Below are positions 30,947 to 40,287 of a DNA stretch of 64,000 nucleotides, in pieces (positions within the stretch are counted from its first letter, which is position 1; each line of letters starts with the position of its first letter). The stretch is from Zoogloea sp. 1C4. Its GTDB lineage: Bacteria > Pseudomonadota > Gammaproteobacteria > Burkholderiales > Rhodocyclaceae. The translations under genes and the position numbers were made by a program. The stretch spans positions 1 through 64,000 of the forward strand of contig NZ_SSXU01000001.1 in the NCBI RefSeq assembly GCF_009469605.1. The letters run 5' to 3'. Below the pieces are notes generated by a model. It searched no databases. It was not told the origin of the DNA and saw only the letters and a list, made by a program, of their open reading frames with translations.

Positions 30947-33274
30947 ATGAATTCCGAGTCCTCCCCCCACGTTCACGCCGCTCCCGCCTATTCCGACTAC
31001 CTGGGGCCCGCCGTACCCGACGCGTGGCGCCCCCGCCTCGACGCCGCCCTGGCGCCGGACGAGAAGGTGCTCGCCAGCCTCGCCCTCGATCTCGACACCC
31101 GCCTGCAGTTTCGCAGCGGCCTCGTCGCGCTCACCTCGAAGCGGCTCCTCGGCTGGGATCACGAGACGCAGGACTGGCGCTCCTGGGAATTCCGCGACGG
31201 CATGGTGCTGCGCCACCGGGATCAGGCCGGCGTCGCCAGTCTCGACCTGATCGACGCCACCGCAAAACTCGACGGCTGGCGCTTCACCCTGGCCCTCGAT
31301 CCGGCAGCCCACAACCTGGCCGACCGCTTCAAGGCCCAGCTCGAATGCGTGCTGGCAGGCCGCCAGCCGGCTCCGCCCGAGCCCCTCACCTGCCCCACCT
31401 GCGACGCGCCGCTGCCCCCGGGGACCGACGAATGCCCCACCTGCGCCCGGGAGATCCACACCCCGCCGTCCACCTGGACGCTGCTGCGCCTGTGGCGCTT
31501 CGCCCGGCCGTACAAGGGCCAGCTGCTGGCCGGTTTCATCCTCACCCTGCTGTCCACCGGCGCCACGCTGGTCCCGCCCTACCTCACCATGCCGCTGATG
31601 GACGAGGTGCTGATCCCCTTCCAGAACGGCGTGCCCATCGACAGCCACAAGGTCATGATGCTGCTCGGCGGCCTGTTCGCCGCCGCGCTGGTGGCCTGGA
31701 GCCTCGGCTGGGCCAAGACCTACATCCTCGCCCTGGCCAGCGAACGCATCGGCGCCGACCTGCGCATCACTACCTACGAGCACCTCCAGGGCCTGTCGCT
31801 CGAATACTTCGGCGGCAAGCGCACCGGCGACCTGATGTCGCGGATCGGCGCCGAAACCGACCGGATCACCCTGTTCCTGTCGCTGCAGCTGCTGGATTTC
31901 GCCACCGACGTGCTGATGATCACCATGACAGCGGCGATCCTCATCTCGATCAACCCCTGGCTGGCGCTCGTCACCCTGGTGCCGCTGCCCTTCATCGCCT
32001 GGCTGATCCACGCCGTGCGCGACCGCCTGCGCTACGGTTTCGAGCAGGTCGACCGGGTGTGGTCCGAAGTCACCAGCGTGCTCGCCGACACCATCCCCGG
32101 CATCCGCGTCGTCAAGGCCTTCGCCCAGGAAAAGCGCGAGGTCAATCGCTTCAAGGATGCCAACATGCACAACCTTCAGGTGAACGACCGGGTCAATCGC
32201 ATCTGGTCGGTGTTCTCGCCCACCGTCACCCTCGCCACCGAAGTCGGCCTCCTCATCGTGTGGGGTTTCGGCATCTGGCTGGTGGCCGACAAGTCGATCA
32301 CCGTCGGCGTGCTCACCGCCTTCCTCACCTACATTTCGCGCTTCTACACCCGGCTGGATTCCATGAGCCGCATCGTGTCCTTCACCCAGAAGGCCGCCGC
32401 CGGCGCCAAGCGCATCTTCGACATCCTCGACCACGTCTCCAGCGTGCCCGAGCCCGCCAAGCCCCAGCACCTGCCTGCCGTCACCGGCGCCATCGAGTGC
32501 CGCAAGGTCGGCTTCCGCCACGGCAACCGCACCATCCTGCGGGGCGTCGATCTGTCGATCCAGCCCGGCGAGATGATCGGCCTGGTCGGCCATTCGGGTT
32601 CCGGCAAGAGCACCCTGGTCAACCTGATCTGCCGCTTCTACGACGTGACCGACGGCTCGATCCGCATCGAAGGCATCGACGTGCGCGCGGTACCGGTGTC
32701 CGAATACCGCCGCAACATCGGCCTGGTACTCCAGGAGCCCTTCCTGTTCTTCGGCACCATTGCCGAGAACATCGCCTACGGCAAGCCCGACGCCACCCGC
32801 GACGAGATCATCTCCGCCGCCCGCGCGGCCCACGCCCACGACTTCATCATGCGCCTGCCCCACGGCTACGACTCGCTGGTGGGTGAGCGCGGTCAGGCGC
32901 TGTCCGGCGGCGAGCGCCAGCGGATCTCCATCGCCCGCGCGCTCCTGATCGACCCGCGCATCCTGATCCTCGACGAAGCCACCTCGGCGGTCGATACCGA
33001 AACCGAAATGGAAATCCAGGCTGCGCTCGAAAACCTCATCCGCGGCCGCACCACCATCGCCATCGCCCACCGCCTGTCCACCCTGCGCAAGGCCGACCGG
33101 CTGGTCGTGCTCGACCGGGGCCAGATCGTCGAGATCGGCAACCACGACGCGCTGATGGAAAAACAGGGCGCCTACTTCCGTCTTTACGAAGCCCAGACGC
33201 GCAAGCTCGACGATGTCGCCATCGGCGCCGACAAGCCCATCGTCCCGCCGCACCGCGAACACGCCAACGCCTGA
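30947..33274 (+). CDS. Cyanophycin-cluster ABC transporter (fused permease-ATPase)
   Basis: 775 residues. An unusual cytoplasmic N-terminal region of about 180 residues contains a zinc-ribbon-like pair CPTC...CPTC around 150-165. An exporter-type membrane domain follows (about 190-480, six helices), then an ATPase with Walker A GHSGSGKST, signature LSGGERQR and Walker B ILILDEATS. ABC exporters of this form next to a DUF1854 gene are recognised companions of betaproteobacterial cphA pairs. Substrate is unknown; it is probably inner-membrane. It is divergent from cphA' across 225 bases, and the DUF1854 gene starts eight bases after its stop. Confidence 0.85.
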   Translation: MNSESSPHVHAAPAYSDYLGPAVPDAWRPRLDAALAPDEKVLASLALDLDTRLQFRSGLVALTSKRLLGWDHETQDWRSWEFRDGMVLRHRDQAGVASLDLIDATAKLDGWRFTLALDPAAHNLADRFKAQLECVLAGRQPAPPEPLTCPTCDAPLPPGTDECPTCAREIHTPPSTWTLLRLWRFARPYKGQLLAGFILTLLSTGATLVPPYLTMPLMDEVLIPFQNGVPIDSHKVMMLLGGLFAAALVAWSLGWAKTYILALASERIGADLRITTYEHLQGLSLEYFGGKRTGDLMSRIGAETDRITLFLSLQLLDFATDVLMITMTAAILISINPWLALVTLVPLPFIAWLIHAVRDRLRYGFEQVDRVWSEVTSVLADTIPGIRVVKAFAQEKREVNRFKDANMHNLQVNDRVNRIWSVFSPTVTLATEVGLLIVWGFGIWLVADKSITVGVLTAFLTYISRFYTRLDSMSRIVSFTQKAAAGAKRIFDILDHVSSVPEPAKPQHLPAVTGAIECRKVGFRHGNRTILRGVDLSIQPGEMIGLVGHSGSGKSTLVNLICRFYDVTDGSIRIEGIDVRAVPVSEYRRNIGLVLQEPFLFFGTIAENIAYGKPDATRDEIISAARAAHAHDFIMRLPHGYDSLVGERGQALSGGERQRISIARALLIDPRILILDEATSAVDTETEMEIQAALENLIRGRTTIAIAHRLSTLRKADRLVVLDRGQIVEIGNHDALMEKQGAYFRLYEAQTRKLDDVAIGADKPIVPPHREHANA

Positions 33275-33282
33275 GGCCCACC

Positions 33283-33747
33283 ATGACCCACACCATCACT
33301 CTCGAACGCAACAGCTTCGGCCAGCTGGTCTTCGTGGCGCCGGACGGCACCCGCCAGCAGGTCAATCCGGTCCGCTCCTTCCCCATCGCAGCGCCCACCG
33401 AAGGCATTGGCCTCGTCAACACCGAGGGCGAGGAAGTCGCCTGGATCACCCGTATCACGGATCTCTCGCCGGCCAGCCGCGAGGTCCTCGAAGCCGATCT
33501 TTCCACCCGCGAGTTCATGCCGGTGATCGAGCGCATCCGCTCGGTTTCCAGCTTCGCCACCCCCAGCACCTGGGAAGTGGACACCGACCGCGGCCCCACC
33601 AGCCTGGTGCTCAAGGGCGAGGAAGACATCCGCCGGTTGGTGCGCCCGGCGCTGCTGATCGCCGACAGCCGCGGCATCAACTTCCTGATCCGCGACCGCT
33701 ACGCCCTCGACGCCCACAGCAAGAAGATGCTCGACCGCTTCCTCTGA
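33283..33747 (+). CDS. DUF1854 protein, cyanophycin-associated
   Basis: 154 residues. It begins with the short beta-rich DUF1854 pattern (ITLERNSFGQLVFVAPDGTRQQVNPVRSFPI...) and has a conserved middle RDxxxLVLKGEEDIRRL-like stretch; no signal peptide or membrane helix. The family is found beside cphA and the ABC transporter; its action is unknown. Eight bases separate it from the transporter gene, so they are surely co-transcribed and probably act together. Confidence 0.85.
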   Translation: MTHTITLERNSFGQLVFVAPDGTRQQVNPVRSFPIAAPTEGIGLVNTEGEEVAWITRITDLSPASREVLEADLSTREFMPVIERIRSVSSFATPSTWEVDTDRGPTSLVLKGEEDIRRLVRPALLIADSRGINFLIRDRYALDAHSKKMLDRFL

Positions 33748-33775
33748 GCGCTCACCGGCACGGACGTCGCGCGCC

Positions 33776-34552
33776 TCAGAAGCGCGTCGTCCACACCCCT
33801 TTCAGCAGGTAACGCTCCGGCGTCTCCTTGAAGCCCTGCCCCAGACCCACGTGGATCGCGCCGATCCGGGTTTCGAACTCGGTCACCAGATAGATCGTCC
33901 GGTCGCCGTCCCCCGGCCGCAGGCGATTGACCCGCCCACCGTCGGTGTAGGCCTCGACACCCCAGGCAAGGGTTTCGGACGCCTTGTACAAGACCTTCAG
34001 ATCGAGGTTGAGATCGGGTGACCGGGGGCTGTCCTCGCGGCCCCAGCCCCACATCAGATGCGGGTTGGCGGTGATCCGCACGCGCTCGCCGTCAAAGCCG
34101 ACGATGCCGCGGAACTCCGCGCCGCGAGGGTCGCTCACGTAGCGGCGGGCATTGATGTCGTACTCGGCGTTGAAGCCGTAGAACCCGTTTTCGCCGATTC
34201 GGCGGATGTGCTTGAGACGGAACATGATGGCCGACGCGCCCCAGGCCCCGTTATCCGACGAGGCGCCATCGACGCCACCGCGCATCACCGGCAGATGCAC
34301 GCCAGCCTCCCAGCCCGGCACCAGGCCAGTAGCAAACTCCGCCATCACGTAGGTCAGCCGATGGGCCGGCCAGGTGCCGTCATCGGAGAAGCGGCGCCCC
34401 TGCCAGGCATGATTGGCGTGCAGCGACGTGACCACCTCGCCCCGATTGGCAAGATCGGCCTCGTGAACCATGATTTCGGGGTCCGCAGTCGCGCAAGCGG
34501 CAAAGAAACCCATCAACAACCCGCACGCAAGGTGCCATCCGCAAAAGCGCAT
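33776..34552 (-). CDS. Outer-membrane-type protein under a Fur box
   Basis: 258 residues with a signal peptide (cleavage after about residue 23, ACATA-DPEIM). The mature part alternates polar and aromatic residues in strands (for example YVMAEFATGLVPGWEAGVHLPV, WGVEAYTDGGRVN) and ends in an aromatic (VWTTRF), like a small beta-barrel. I do not recognise a named family. A good Fur box overlaps the upstream region, so an iron-linked role is likely. The gene is convergent with DUF1854. Confidence 0.7.
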   Translation of the reverse strand: MRFCGWHLACGLLMGFFAACATADPEIMVHEADLANRGEVVTSLHANHAWQGRRFSDDGTWPAHRLTYVMAEFATGLVPGWEAGVHLPVMRGGVDGASSDNGAWGASAIMFRLKHIRRIGENGFYGFNAEYDINARRYVSDPRGAEFRGIVGFDGERVRITANPHLMWGWGREDSPRSPDLNLDLKVLYKASETLAWGVEAYTDGGRVNRLRPGDGDRTIYLVTEFETRIGAIHVGLGQGFKETPERYLLKGVWTTRF

Positions 34553-34577
34553 TTGACCGCCTCTATCAAATATTCTT

Positions 34578-34596
34578 GGTAATGATAATTATTTCT
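34578..34596. promoter_or_regulatory. Fur box upstream of the outer-membrane-type gene
   Basis: ggtaatgataattatttct matches 14 of 19 positions of the palindromic Fur consensus, 26 bases before the ATG at 34552. The surrounding sequence is AT-rich, as for a promoter. Confidence 0.75.
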
Positions 34597-34671
34597 ATTT
34601 AAAAGAAACTGAGGCAGATCAACTTTCCGGCACGGCCATCCCGCACAACGCAGGGCAATTTCCCAACGCAA

Positions 34672-34699
34672 AAAGGGACTGCATTTCTGCAGTCCCTTT
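34672..34699 (-). terminator. Terminator downstream of the tRNA-Arg pair
   Basis: gggactgca (34675-34683) pairs with tgcagtccc (34688-34696) around tttc, with flanking AAA/TTT on both sides. On the minus strand the stem ends in five U, right after the tRNA-Arg genes. Confidence 0.85.
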
Positions 34700-34706
34700 C
34701 ACGTTT

Positions 34707-34783
34707 TGGCGCGCCCGGCAGGATTCGAACCCACGACCCCTTGGTTCGTAGCCAAGTACTCTATCCAACTGAGCTACGGGCGC
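34707..34783 (-). tRNA. tRNA-Arg (anticodon ACG), copy 2
   Basis: 77 bases with encoded CCA. Acceptor stem GCGCCCG/CGGGCGC, D-arm with AGCTCAGTTGGATAGAGT, anticodon stem CTTGG/CCAAG with loop CTACGAA (anticodon ACG), T-arm GTGGGTTCGAATCC. Identical to the other copy. Confidence 0.96.
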
Positions 34784-34890
34784 TAAACTCACATTTTGCC
34801 GACGAAGCCGGCGGAGAGACTTGCCCTCCTTAGTTGAAAAGAGCCGCATCAAAGCGACTCGTTTTCCAACATCTCAAACCAGTTTAAAAC

Positions 34891-34967
34891 TGGCGCGCCC
34901 GGCAGGATTCGAACCCACGACCCCTTGGTTCGTAGCCAAGTACTCTATCCAACTGAGCTACGGGCGC
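34891..34967 (-). tRNA. tRNA-Arg (anticodon ACG), copy 1
   Basis: 77 bases, identical to the copy at 34707-34783, with encoded CCA and anticodon ACG. The 107-base spacer between the two has no other tRNA. They are probably one transcript read leftwards. Confidence 0.96.
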
Positions 34968-35123
34968 ACTTGAGAGATCGAGATTATACACAGCTTTTGA
35001 GACATTGGAAGCCCTTCGATGAAATTGGCCGCATTTCGTCGAAGTCTGTCCGTAGCTGCACTTCGGAGCCGCTGCCCGGTGGGCAATAATCGGTGTTTTC
35101 GAACCGCCTCGAGAACCATAACA

Positions 35124-35912
35124 ATGAAAACCCTGCGCATTCACGACACGGATCTGGAGATCGTCCGCCTCGTCTCGGCCCACCCGCGCCCCGGCGCGCC
35201 GGCGATCGTCTTTCTGCACGAGGGGCTGGGGTCGATTTCCATGTGGCGGGATTTTCCCCAGCGGGTCGCCGATGCCACCGGTTGCGAGGCCATCGTGTAT
35301 TCGCGCTATGGTTATGGCCGCTCGACGCCCCGCCGCGGCGAAGCCCGCACGCCCCGCTACATGCACGACGAGGCGCTGGTGGCGCTGCCTGCCGTGCTCG
35401 ACGCGCTGGATCTGGATCGGCCGTTCCTGTTCGGCCATAGCGACGGTGGCAGCATTTCGCTGATCAACGCCGGCGGCACCCCGCGGCCGCTGTCCGGCAT
35501 CATCCTGATGGCGCCCCACGTGCTGGTGGAAGACGTGACCATCGCCGGCATCCGCCAGGCTGGCGAGGCCTGGAAGACCACCGACCTCGCCGCCCGCCTC
35601 GGCAAGCATCATCTGGATGTGGATTCGGTGTTCATGTCGTGGCTCGACATCTGGCTGAGCCCGGCCTTCCGCGACTGGAACATCGAGGAATACCTCGCCA
35701 GCATCCGCTGCCCGATCATGGCGATCCAGGGCGAGGACGACGAGTACGGGACAATGGATCAGCTCGACCGCATCGCCGCGCAGGTGAAGGACGTGGATCT
35801 GGTCAAGCTGGCCGATTGCCGCCATTCACCGCACAAGGACCAGCCCGAGGCGGTGATCGAGGCCGTCGCCGGCTTTGTGGCGCGGATCCTCGACGCGCAG
35901 GAATCCGCCTAG
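35124..35912 (+). CDS. Alpha/beta hydrolase
   Basis: 262 residues from ATG at 35124. The hydrolase core is complete: LHEGLGSISMWRDFP (oxyanion region), nucleophile elbow GHSDGG with Ser106, an acid in GEDDEYG near 213, and His in CRHSPHKDQP near 240. No signal peptide. The substrate is unknown; carboxylesters or lactones are typical. It overlaps the convergent HD-GYP gene by four bases at the 3' end. Confidence 0.82.
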   Translation: MKTLRIHDTDLEIVRLVSAHPRPGAPAIVFLHEGLGSISMWRDFPQRVADATGCEAIVYSRYGYGRSTPRRGEARTPRYMHDEALVALPAVLDALDLDRPFLFGHSDGGSISLINAGGTPRPLSGIILMAPHVLVEDVTIAGIRQAGEAWKTTDLAARLGKHHLDVDSVFMSWLDIWLSPAFRDWNIEEYLASIRCPIMAIQGEDDEYGTMDQLDRIAAQVKDVDLVKLADCRHSPHKDQPEAVIEAVAGFVARILDAQESA

Positions 35913-36763
35913 AAGGCCATCCACCAGTCGCCGTGGATGTCCGGCAGGTCGCAGATGGCCTCGATCTCGTTGATCGAATCGCGGGCCAGGATGACCTGAT
36001 CGGCGATGCACAGGAAGGCATCGACGATGCGCGGGTCGAACTGCTCGCCCCGCCGCTCGGCGATCATCGCCAGGGCCTGGTCGTCTGACACGGCCTTGCG
36101 GTAGCAGCGGTCCATCGTCAGCGAATCGAAGAAATCCGCCAGCCCGACGATCCGTCCGGCCAGGGGAATCGCCTCGCCCACCAGCCCGAGAGGATAGCCG
36201 GCGCCGCTGTAGTGTTCGTGGTGGGACATCGAGATCTCGGCCGCCAGATCCATCATCGGCGACTTGAACGCCGACAGGATGCCGGCGCCGATGCGCGAGT
36301 GCTCCCGCACCAGCTTCCACTCGTCGATGGTCAGCGCACCCGGCTTCGACAAGATGCTCTCGTGAATGCCGATCTTGCCGATGTCGTGGAGTTGGGCCGC
36401 GTCGCAGATCAGCTCACAGAAATGCTCCGAGCAGCCGATCGCCTCGGCGATCATCCCCGCGATCACACCGATCCGGCGCATGTGCTGGCCGGCCTCGCCG
36501 TCCTTCTCCTCGGCGGCCTTGGCCAGCTGGAAAACGGCGTTCTGGTTGGCCATGTCGAGCGCCCTCAGCGCCTCGTCCCGCTGGGCGCGCAGCTGCTGCG
36601 CCTCGCTGGATAGCCGCGCGAGGTGGATCTGCGCGTCGGCCTTCTCCCGCTGCTCCCGCTCCAGGCGCCGGCTCAGCTCGTCGCGCCCCAGGACCAGGTC
36701 GTTGCCACAGCCGCCGAGTTCGAACGGGCCGGAGTGATAGAGATCACTGTGTTGGGTTGGCAT
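35909..36763 (-). CDS. HD-GYP domain protein, probable c-di-GMP phosphodiesterase
   Basis: 284 residues. An N-terminal coiled coil (about 27-75) is followed by an HD-GYP domain: HDIGKIGI with HD at 126-127, HHEHYSGAGYP with HHE at 181-183 and GYP at 189-191. Metal-binding and GYP residues are intact, so hydrolysis of c-di-GMP is expected. There is no receiver or membrane domain. It could respond through partner contact. It may oppose the GGDEF protein at 53962. Confidence 0.88.
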   Translation of the reverse strand: MPTQHSDLYHSGPFELGGCGNDLVLGRDELSRRLEREQREKADAQIHLARLSSEAQQLRAQRDEALRALDMANQNAVFQLAKAAEEKDGEAGQHMRRIGVIAGMIAEAIGCSEHFCELICDAAQLHDIGKIGIHESILSKPGALTIDEWKLVREHSRIGAGILSAFKSPMMDLAAEISMSHHEHYSGAGYPLGLVGEAIPLAGRIVGLADFFDSLTMDRCYRKAVSDDQALAMIAERRGEQFDPRIVDAFLCIADQVILARDSINEIEAICDLPDIHGDWWMAF

Positions 36764-37017
36764 GGAGGCCTCCTTGGTCAGGAAAGGGCGGCAACGGGGC
36801 TGCCGGCGGGATTGGGATGAAGCAGGTGCTTCGTGGTCGTTTTCATGAGATCGGTGATCTGAATGAGTTACGACACATTTTATTTAATTTGTTGTTTTTG
36901 CTATTTTAGACGTTTCCAATAATTGTGTAGGAAATTTTCTTATGTTGGAGCGTGGCGTGCGCTTCGTCACAAAAAGACAGACCCCTAGAGCCACATGGTC
37001 TTTCGGGCAGACATAAA
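36764..37017. other. AT-rich gap upstream of the HD-GYP gene
   Basis: No coding frame is supported. The middle (36870-36950) is AT-rich and probably holds the HD-GYP promoter, but clear boxes could not be fixed. A short dyad agatc/gatct lies at 36848-36860. Confidence 0.4.
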
Positions 37018-37043
37018 AACAGGAGGGACATCGCCCTCCTGTT
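37018..37043 (-). terminator. Terminator of the efflux operon
   Basis: aacaggaggg (37018-37027) pairs with ccctcctgtt (37034-37043) around a 6-base loop. The minus-strand transcript ends in a U-run, 22 bases after the macB permease stop. Confidence 0.85.
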
Positions 37044-37064
37044 GAATCTGCAAAATTTGTCGAA

Positions 37065-38273
37065 TCACTCGTGACGCAGCGCGTCAATCGGGTCGAGTCT
37101 CGCCGCTCGCCGCGCCGGCACGTAGCCGAACACCACGCCGATCGCCGCCGAGAAGAAGAAGGCCAGCAGGTTGATGCCGGGATTGAACAGGAAAGGCATG
37201 TGCATCAGCGCGGCCAGGCCCACGCAGGTGCCCAGCGCCAGCACGATTCCCACCAGCCCGCCGAAGGCCGACAGCACCACTGCCTCGATGAGGAACTGCA
37301 GCAGTACCTCGCCCTCCAGCGCGCCGATGGCCAGCCGGATGCCGATCTCCCGGGTGCGCTCGGTGACCGACACCAGCATGATGTTCATGATCCCGATGCC
37401 GCCCACCAGCAGGCTCACCGCCGCCACCGCGCCAAGCAGGCCGGTCATCGTGCGGATGGTGCCCGACAGGGTCTCGGCGATCTGGCGGGTGTCCATGATG
37501 TTGAAGTTGTCGGCCTCGTTCTCGGCGAGCTTGCGGCGCTCCCGCAGCAGGCCGCGGATCTGGGCCATCACCGCCGGGGTGTCGGCGCCGTCTTTCAGGG
37601 CGATCAGGATGGTCGGGATGTCCAGGTTGCCGGTGATGCGCCGCTGCACGGTGCTGATCGGCATCAGCACGATGTCGTCCTGATCCATCCCCATCGCGCC
37701 CTGCCCCTTCGAGGCCAGCAGGCCCACCACCTGACAGCTGAAGGTCTTCACGCGGATCTCGTCGCCCAGCGGGCTGCGGCTGCCGAAGAGCTCGCGCCGC
37801 ACGGTTTCGCCGATGATGCACACGGCCTTGCCGGCGCGCTCCTCGTCGTCGAGAAAGGCCCGGCCGGCGGCCAGCTTCCAGTTGCCTGCAACAAGATAGG
37901 CATTGGTGGTGCCATTGACCGTCGCCGACCAGTTGTTGTTGCCCGCCACCAGGGTCACCGAACTGCCTACCGCCGGCGCCACGTCCTGCAGGCTGCTCAC
38001 CTGGCTGCGGATCGCCTCCACGTCGGCCTTGCGGAAGTTGGGCGAGCCGGCGCTGTCACGCCCCGGGCCGAGGCGCTGGCCGGGCCGCACCATCAGCAGG
38101 TTGCTGCCCAGGCTGGAGATCTGGTCCGACACCATCCGCGTCGCACCGTTGCCGAGCGTCACCATCGTGATGACCGCCGCCACCCCGATCACGATGCCCA
38201 GCACCGTGAGGAAGGAGCGCATCAGGTTGCGGCGGATCTCCCGCAGGGCCAGCAGCAGCGCGCTCAGGAGCAT
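37065..38273 (-). CDS. MacB-type ABC transporter permease
   Basis: 402 residues. One N-terminal helix (LALREIRRNLMRSFLTVLGIVIGVAAVITMVTLG), a large periplasmic MacB_PCD domain (about 50-270), then three helices including GAVAAVSLLVGGIGIMNIMLVSVTERTREIGIRLAIG, the FtsX-family signature. It is the membrane half of a tripartite efflux pump, split from its ATPase as in many bacteria. Its start overlaps the ATPase stop by ten bases. Confidence 0.9.
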   Translation of the reverse strand: MLLSALLLALREIRRNLMRSFLTVLGIVIGVAAVITMVTLGNGATRMVSDQISSLGSNLLMVRPGQRLGPGRDSAGSPNFRKADVEAIRSQVSSLQDVAPAVGSSVTLVAGNNNWSATVNGTTNAYLVAGNWKLAAGRAFLDDEERAGKAVCIIGETVRRELFGSRSPLGDEIRVKTFSCQVVGLLASKGQGAMGMDQDDIVLMPISTVQRRITGNLDIPTILIALKDGADTPAVMAQIRGLLRERRKLAENEADNFNIMDTRQIAETLSGTIRTMTGLLGAVAAVSLLVGGIGIMNIMLVSVTERTREIGIRLAIGALEGEVLLQFLIEAVVLSAFGGLVGIVLALGTCVGLAALMHMPFLFNPGINLLAFFFSAAIGVVFGYVPARRAARLDPIDALRHE

Positions 38274-38998
38274 GGCGCGGCCTCCCCGGCAAGGCCGGTG
38301 CGCAGCTCGTCGCTAGCGACCCGGCCGTCCACAAAACGCACCACCCGGCGCGCGTAGGCGGCCATGTCCGGTTCGTGGGTGACCATGATGATGGTGATGC
38401 CCTGCTCGCGGTTGAGGGCGGCCAGCAACTCCATGATCTCGTGGCTGCGATGGCTGTCCAGGTTGCCGGTGGGCTCGTCGGCCAGCAGCACCAGCGGGTT
38501 GGTGACGATTGCCCGGGCGATCGCAACCCGCTGCTGCTGACCGCCGGAAAGCTCGGCCGGCGTGTGGGTCTCCCAGCCGGCCAGCCCCACCTTGGCCAGC
38601 GCCGCCCGGGCCGCCGCGTGGCGCGCCTCGGCCGGCTCGCCCCGGTAGAGCAGCGGCAGCTCCACGTTCTCCTGGGCCGAGGTGCGCGCCAGCAGGTTGA
38701 AGCCCTGGAACACGAAGCCCAGGCAATGCCGGCGCAGCAGCGCCCGCTGGTTGCGCTCCAGCGATTCCACATGCACGCCCCGGAAGCGGTATTCGCCCGA
38801 CGTAGGCGTGTCCAGGCAGCCGAGGATGTTCATCGCGGTGGATTTGCCCGAGCCGCTGGGGCCCATCACCGCCACGAACTCGCCGGACTCGATGACGAGA
38901 TCCACGCCCTGCAGCGCCTGGAAAGCCGCCTGGCCGGTGCCATAGGTCTTGGTGATGCCGACGAGCTCGATCAGCGGCGCGGCGCCCACGGTGCTCAT
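38264..38998 (-). CDS. MacB-type ABC transporter ATPase
   Basis: 244 residues from ATG at 38998, which overlaps the adaptor stop. Walker [10 protein letters not shown], signature LSGGQQQR, Walker [12 protein letters not shown]. Typical of the LolD/MacB/FtsE group. It powers the permease encoded next, with which it forms the inner-membrane part of the pump. Confidence 0.92.
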   Translation of the reverse strand: MSTVGAAPLIELVGITKTYGTGQAAFQALQGVDLVIESGEFVAVMGPSGSGKSTAMNILGCLDTPTSGEYRFRGVHVESLERNQRALLRRHCLGFVFQGFNLLARTSAQENVELPLLYRGEPAEARHAAARAALAKVGLAGWETHTPAELSGGQQQRVAIARAIVTNPLVLLADEPTGNLDSHRSHEIMELLAALNREQGITIIMVTHEPDMAAYARRVVRFVDGRVASDELRTGLAGEAAPCS

Positions 38999-40287
38999 TT
39001 CTTTGCTTCCTGGTACTCGGTGATCACCGCCATGCCGGGTTTGAGCTCGCCACCGGTGATCTCGGTGAAACGCCCGTTGCTGACGCCCGTCTTCACCGGC
39101 ACCCCGCGCGGCTCGCCGCTCTCCAGCACCCACACCTGCGACGCGCCAGGCACTGCCGTTGCCGTGCCGTGCTTGGTCTCGGAGGGCGGGCGCGGGAGCA
39201 GACTGGCCACCAGGCTGCGTTCGGCCTTTGGCGCGGCTTTCGCCGGCACGAAGCGCAGCGCGGCGTTGGGTACCAGCAGAGCGTTGTCCCGCTGGGCGGT
39301 AACGATGGTGGCGGTGGCGGTCATCCCCGGGCGCAGGGCCAGGTCGTCGTTGTTCACCGTCAGCACGGTTTTATAGGTGACCACGTTGTCGGTGATCGTC
39401 GAACCCAGCCCGACCCGCTCGATGGTCGCCGGGAAGTTGCGCCCCGGCCACGCCGACACCGTAAAGCTCGCCGGCTGACCGAGCTTCACGGAGCCCACGT
39501 CAGCCTCGTCCACCTTCACCTGCAGTTCCATCCGGGCGAGATCCTCGGCCAGCGTGAACAGCACCGGGATCGTCATCGCCGCCACCACCGACTGGCCGGG
39601 CTCCACCTTGCGGGTGAGCACCACGCCATCCACCGGCGAGCGGATCGTGCCCTTGGAAAGATTGGTCTCGTCGGTCTTCAGCACGGCCTCGGCCTGGACC
39701 ACCGACGCCCGGGCACTGGCCTCGTTGGCGATGGCCCGCTGGAGCGTGGCCTCGGCGGTCTCCAACTCGGTGCGGGCCGGCACCTTGCCGCCGGACAGCT
39801 CGGCCACCTGCCGCATCCGCGACAGGGACGCCTTCGCCTCGGCCACCGTCGCCCGGGCCTGGGCCACCGACGCGTTGGCTGCCGCGAGCGCCGCGCTGCT
39901 CTTGGCCACCGCGTCGCGCAGCTTGGCGGTGTCGAGCTGGGCGAGGAGCTGGCCCTTCTTCACCCGGTCGTTCTCCTGGGCCAGCACGGTGGCCAGGGTG
40001 CCGGACTGCTCGCTGCCCACGTCCACCGATTTGGTGGGCTGCAGCGTGCCGGTGGCCGACACCGTCACCGTCAGCTTGCCGATACTGGCCTCTTCGGTGA
40101 TGTAGCGCCCGGCCGCCCCCTGGTCGCCGCCGCCCAGCAGCGTCAGCGCCACGATCACCGCCACCGCACCGGCGCCGAGGATCAGCCAGCGCCGTATCCG
40201 GCCCTTGCTTCCGCCGGTCGCCGCGCGGCCGAGCATCGCCGCCAGCGCTTCATCTGCATTACCCGGCTTGTCGCTTGTCTGCTTCAT
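38995..40287 (-). CDS. Periplasmic adaptor of MacA (HlyD) family
   Basis: 430 residues. N-terminal anchor helix LILGAGAVAVIVALTLL (about 35-51), lipoyl half-motifs, a long helical hairpin (LAAANASVAQARATVAEAKA...), and beta-barrel and membrane-proximal domains. It links the MacB-type inner-membrane pump to the outer-membrane factor encoded upstream. The order outer-membrane factor, adaptor, ATPase, permease with overlapping ends forms one operon. Substrates could be macrolides, peptides or siderophores; not decidable here. Confidence 0.9.
   Translation of the reverse strand: MKQTSDKPGNADEALAAMLGRAATGGSKGRIRRWLILGAGAVAVIVALTLLGGGDQGAAGRYITEEASIGKLTVTVSATGTLQPTKSVDVGSEQSGTLATVLAQENDRVKKGQLLAQLDTAKLRDAVAKSSAALAAANASVAQARATVAEAKASLSRMRQVAELSGGKVPARTELETAEATLQRAIANEASARASVVQAEAVLKTDETNLSKGTIRSPVDGVVLTRKVEPGQSVVAAMTIPVLFTLAEDLARMELQVKVDEADVGSVKLGQPASFTVSAWPGRNFPATIERVGLGSTITDNVVTYKTVLTVNNDDLALRPGMTATATIVTAQRDNALLVPNAALRFVPAKAAPKAERSLVASLLPRPPSETKHGTATAVPGASQVWVLESGEPRGVPVKTGVSNGRFTEITGGELKPGMAVITEYQEAKK

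Noticed and set aside
34707-34967. tRNA-Arg pair as an integration site of a genomic island
   Set aside because: Two intact tandem copies with no integrase or phage genes near; simple duplication explains them.
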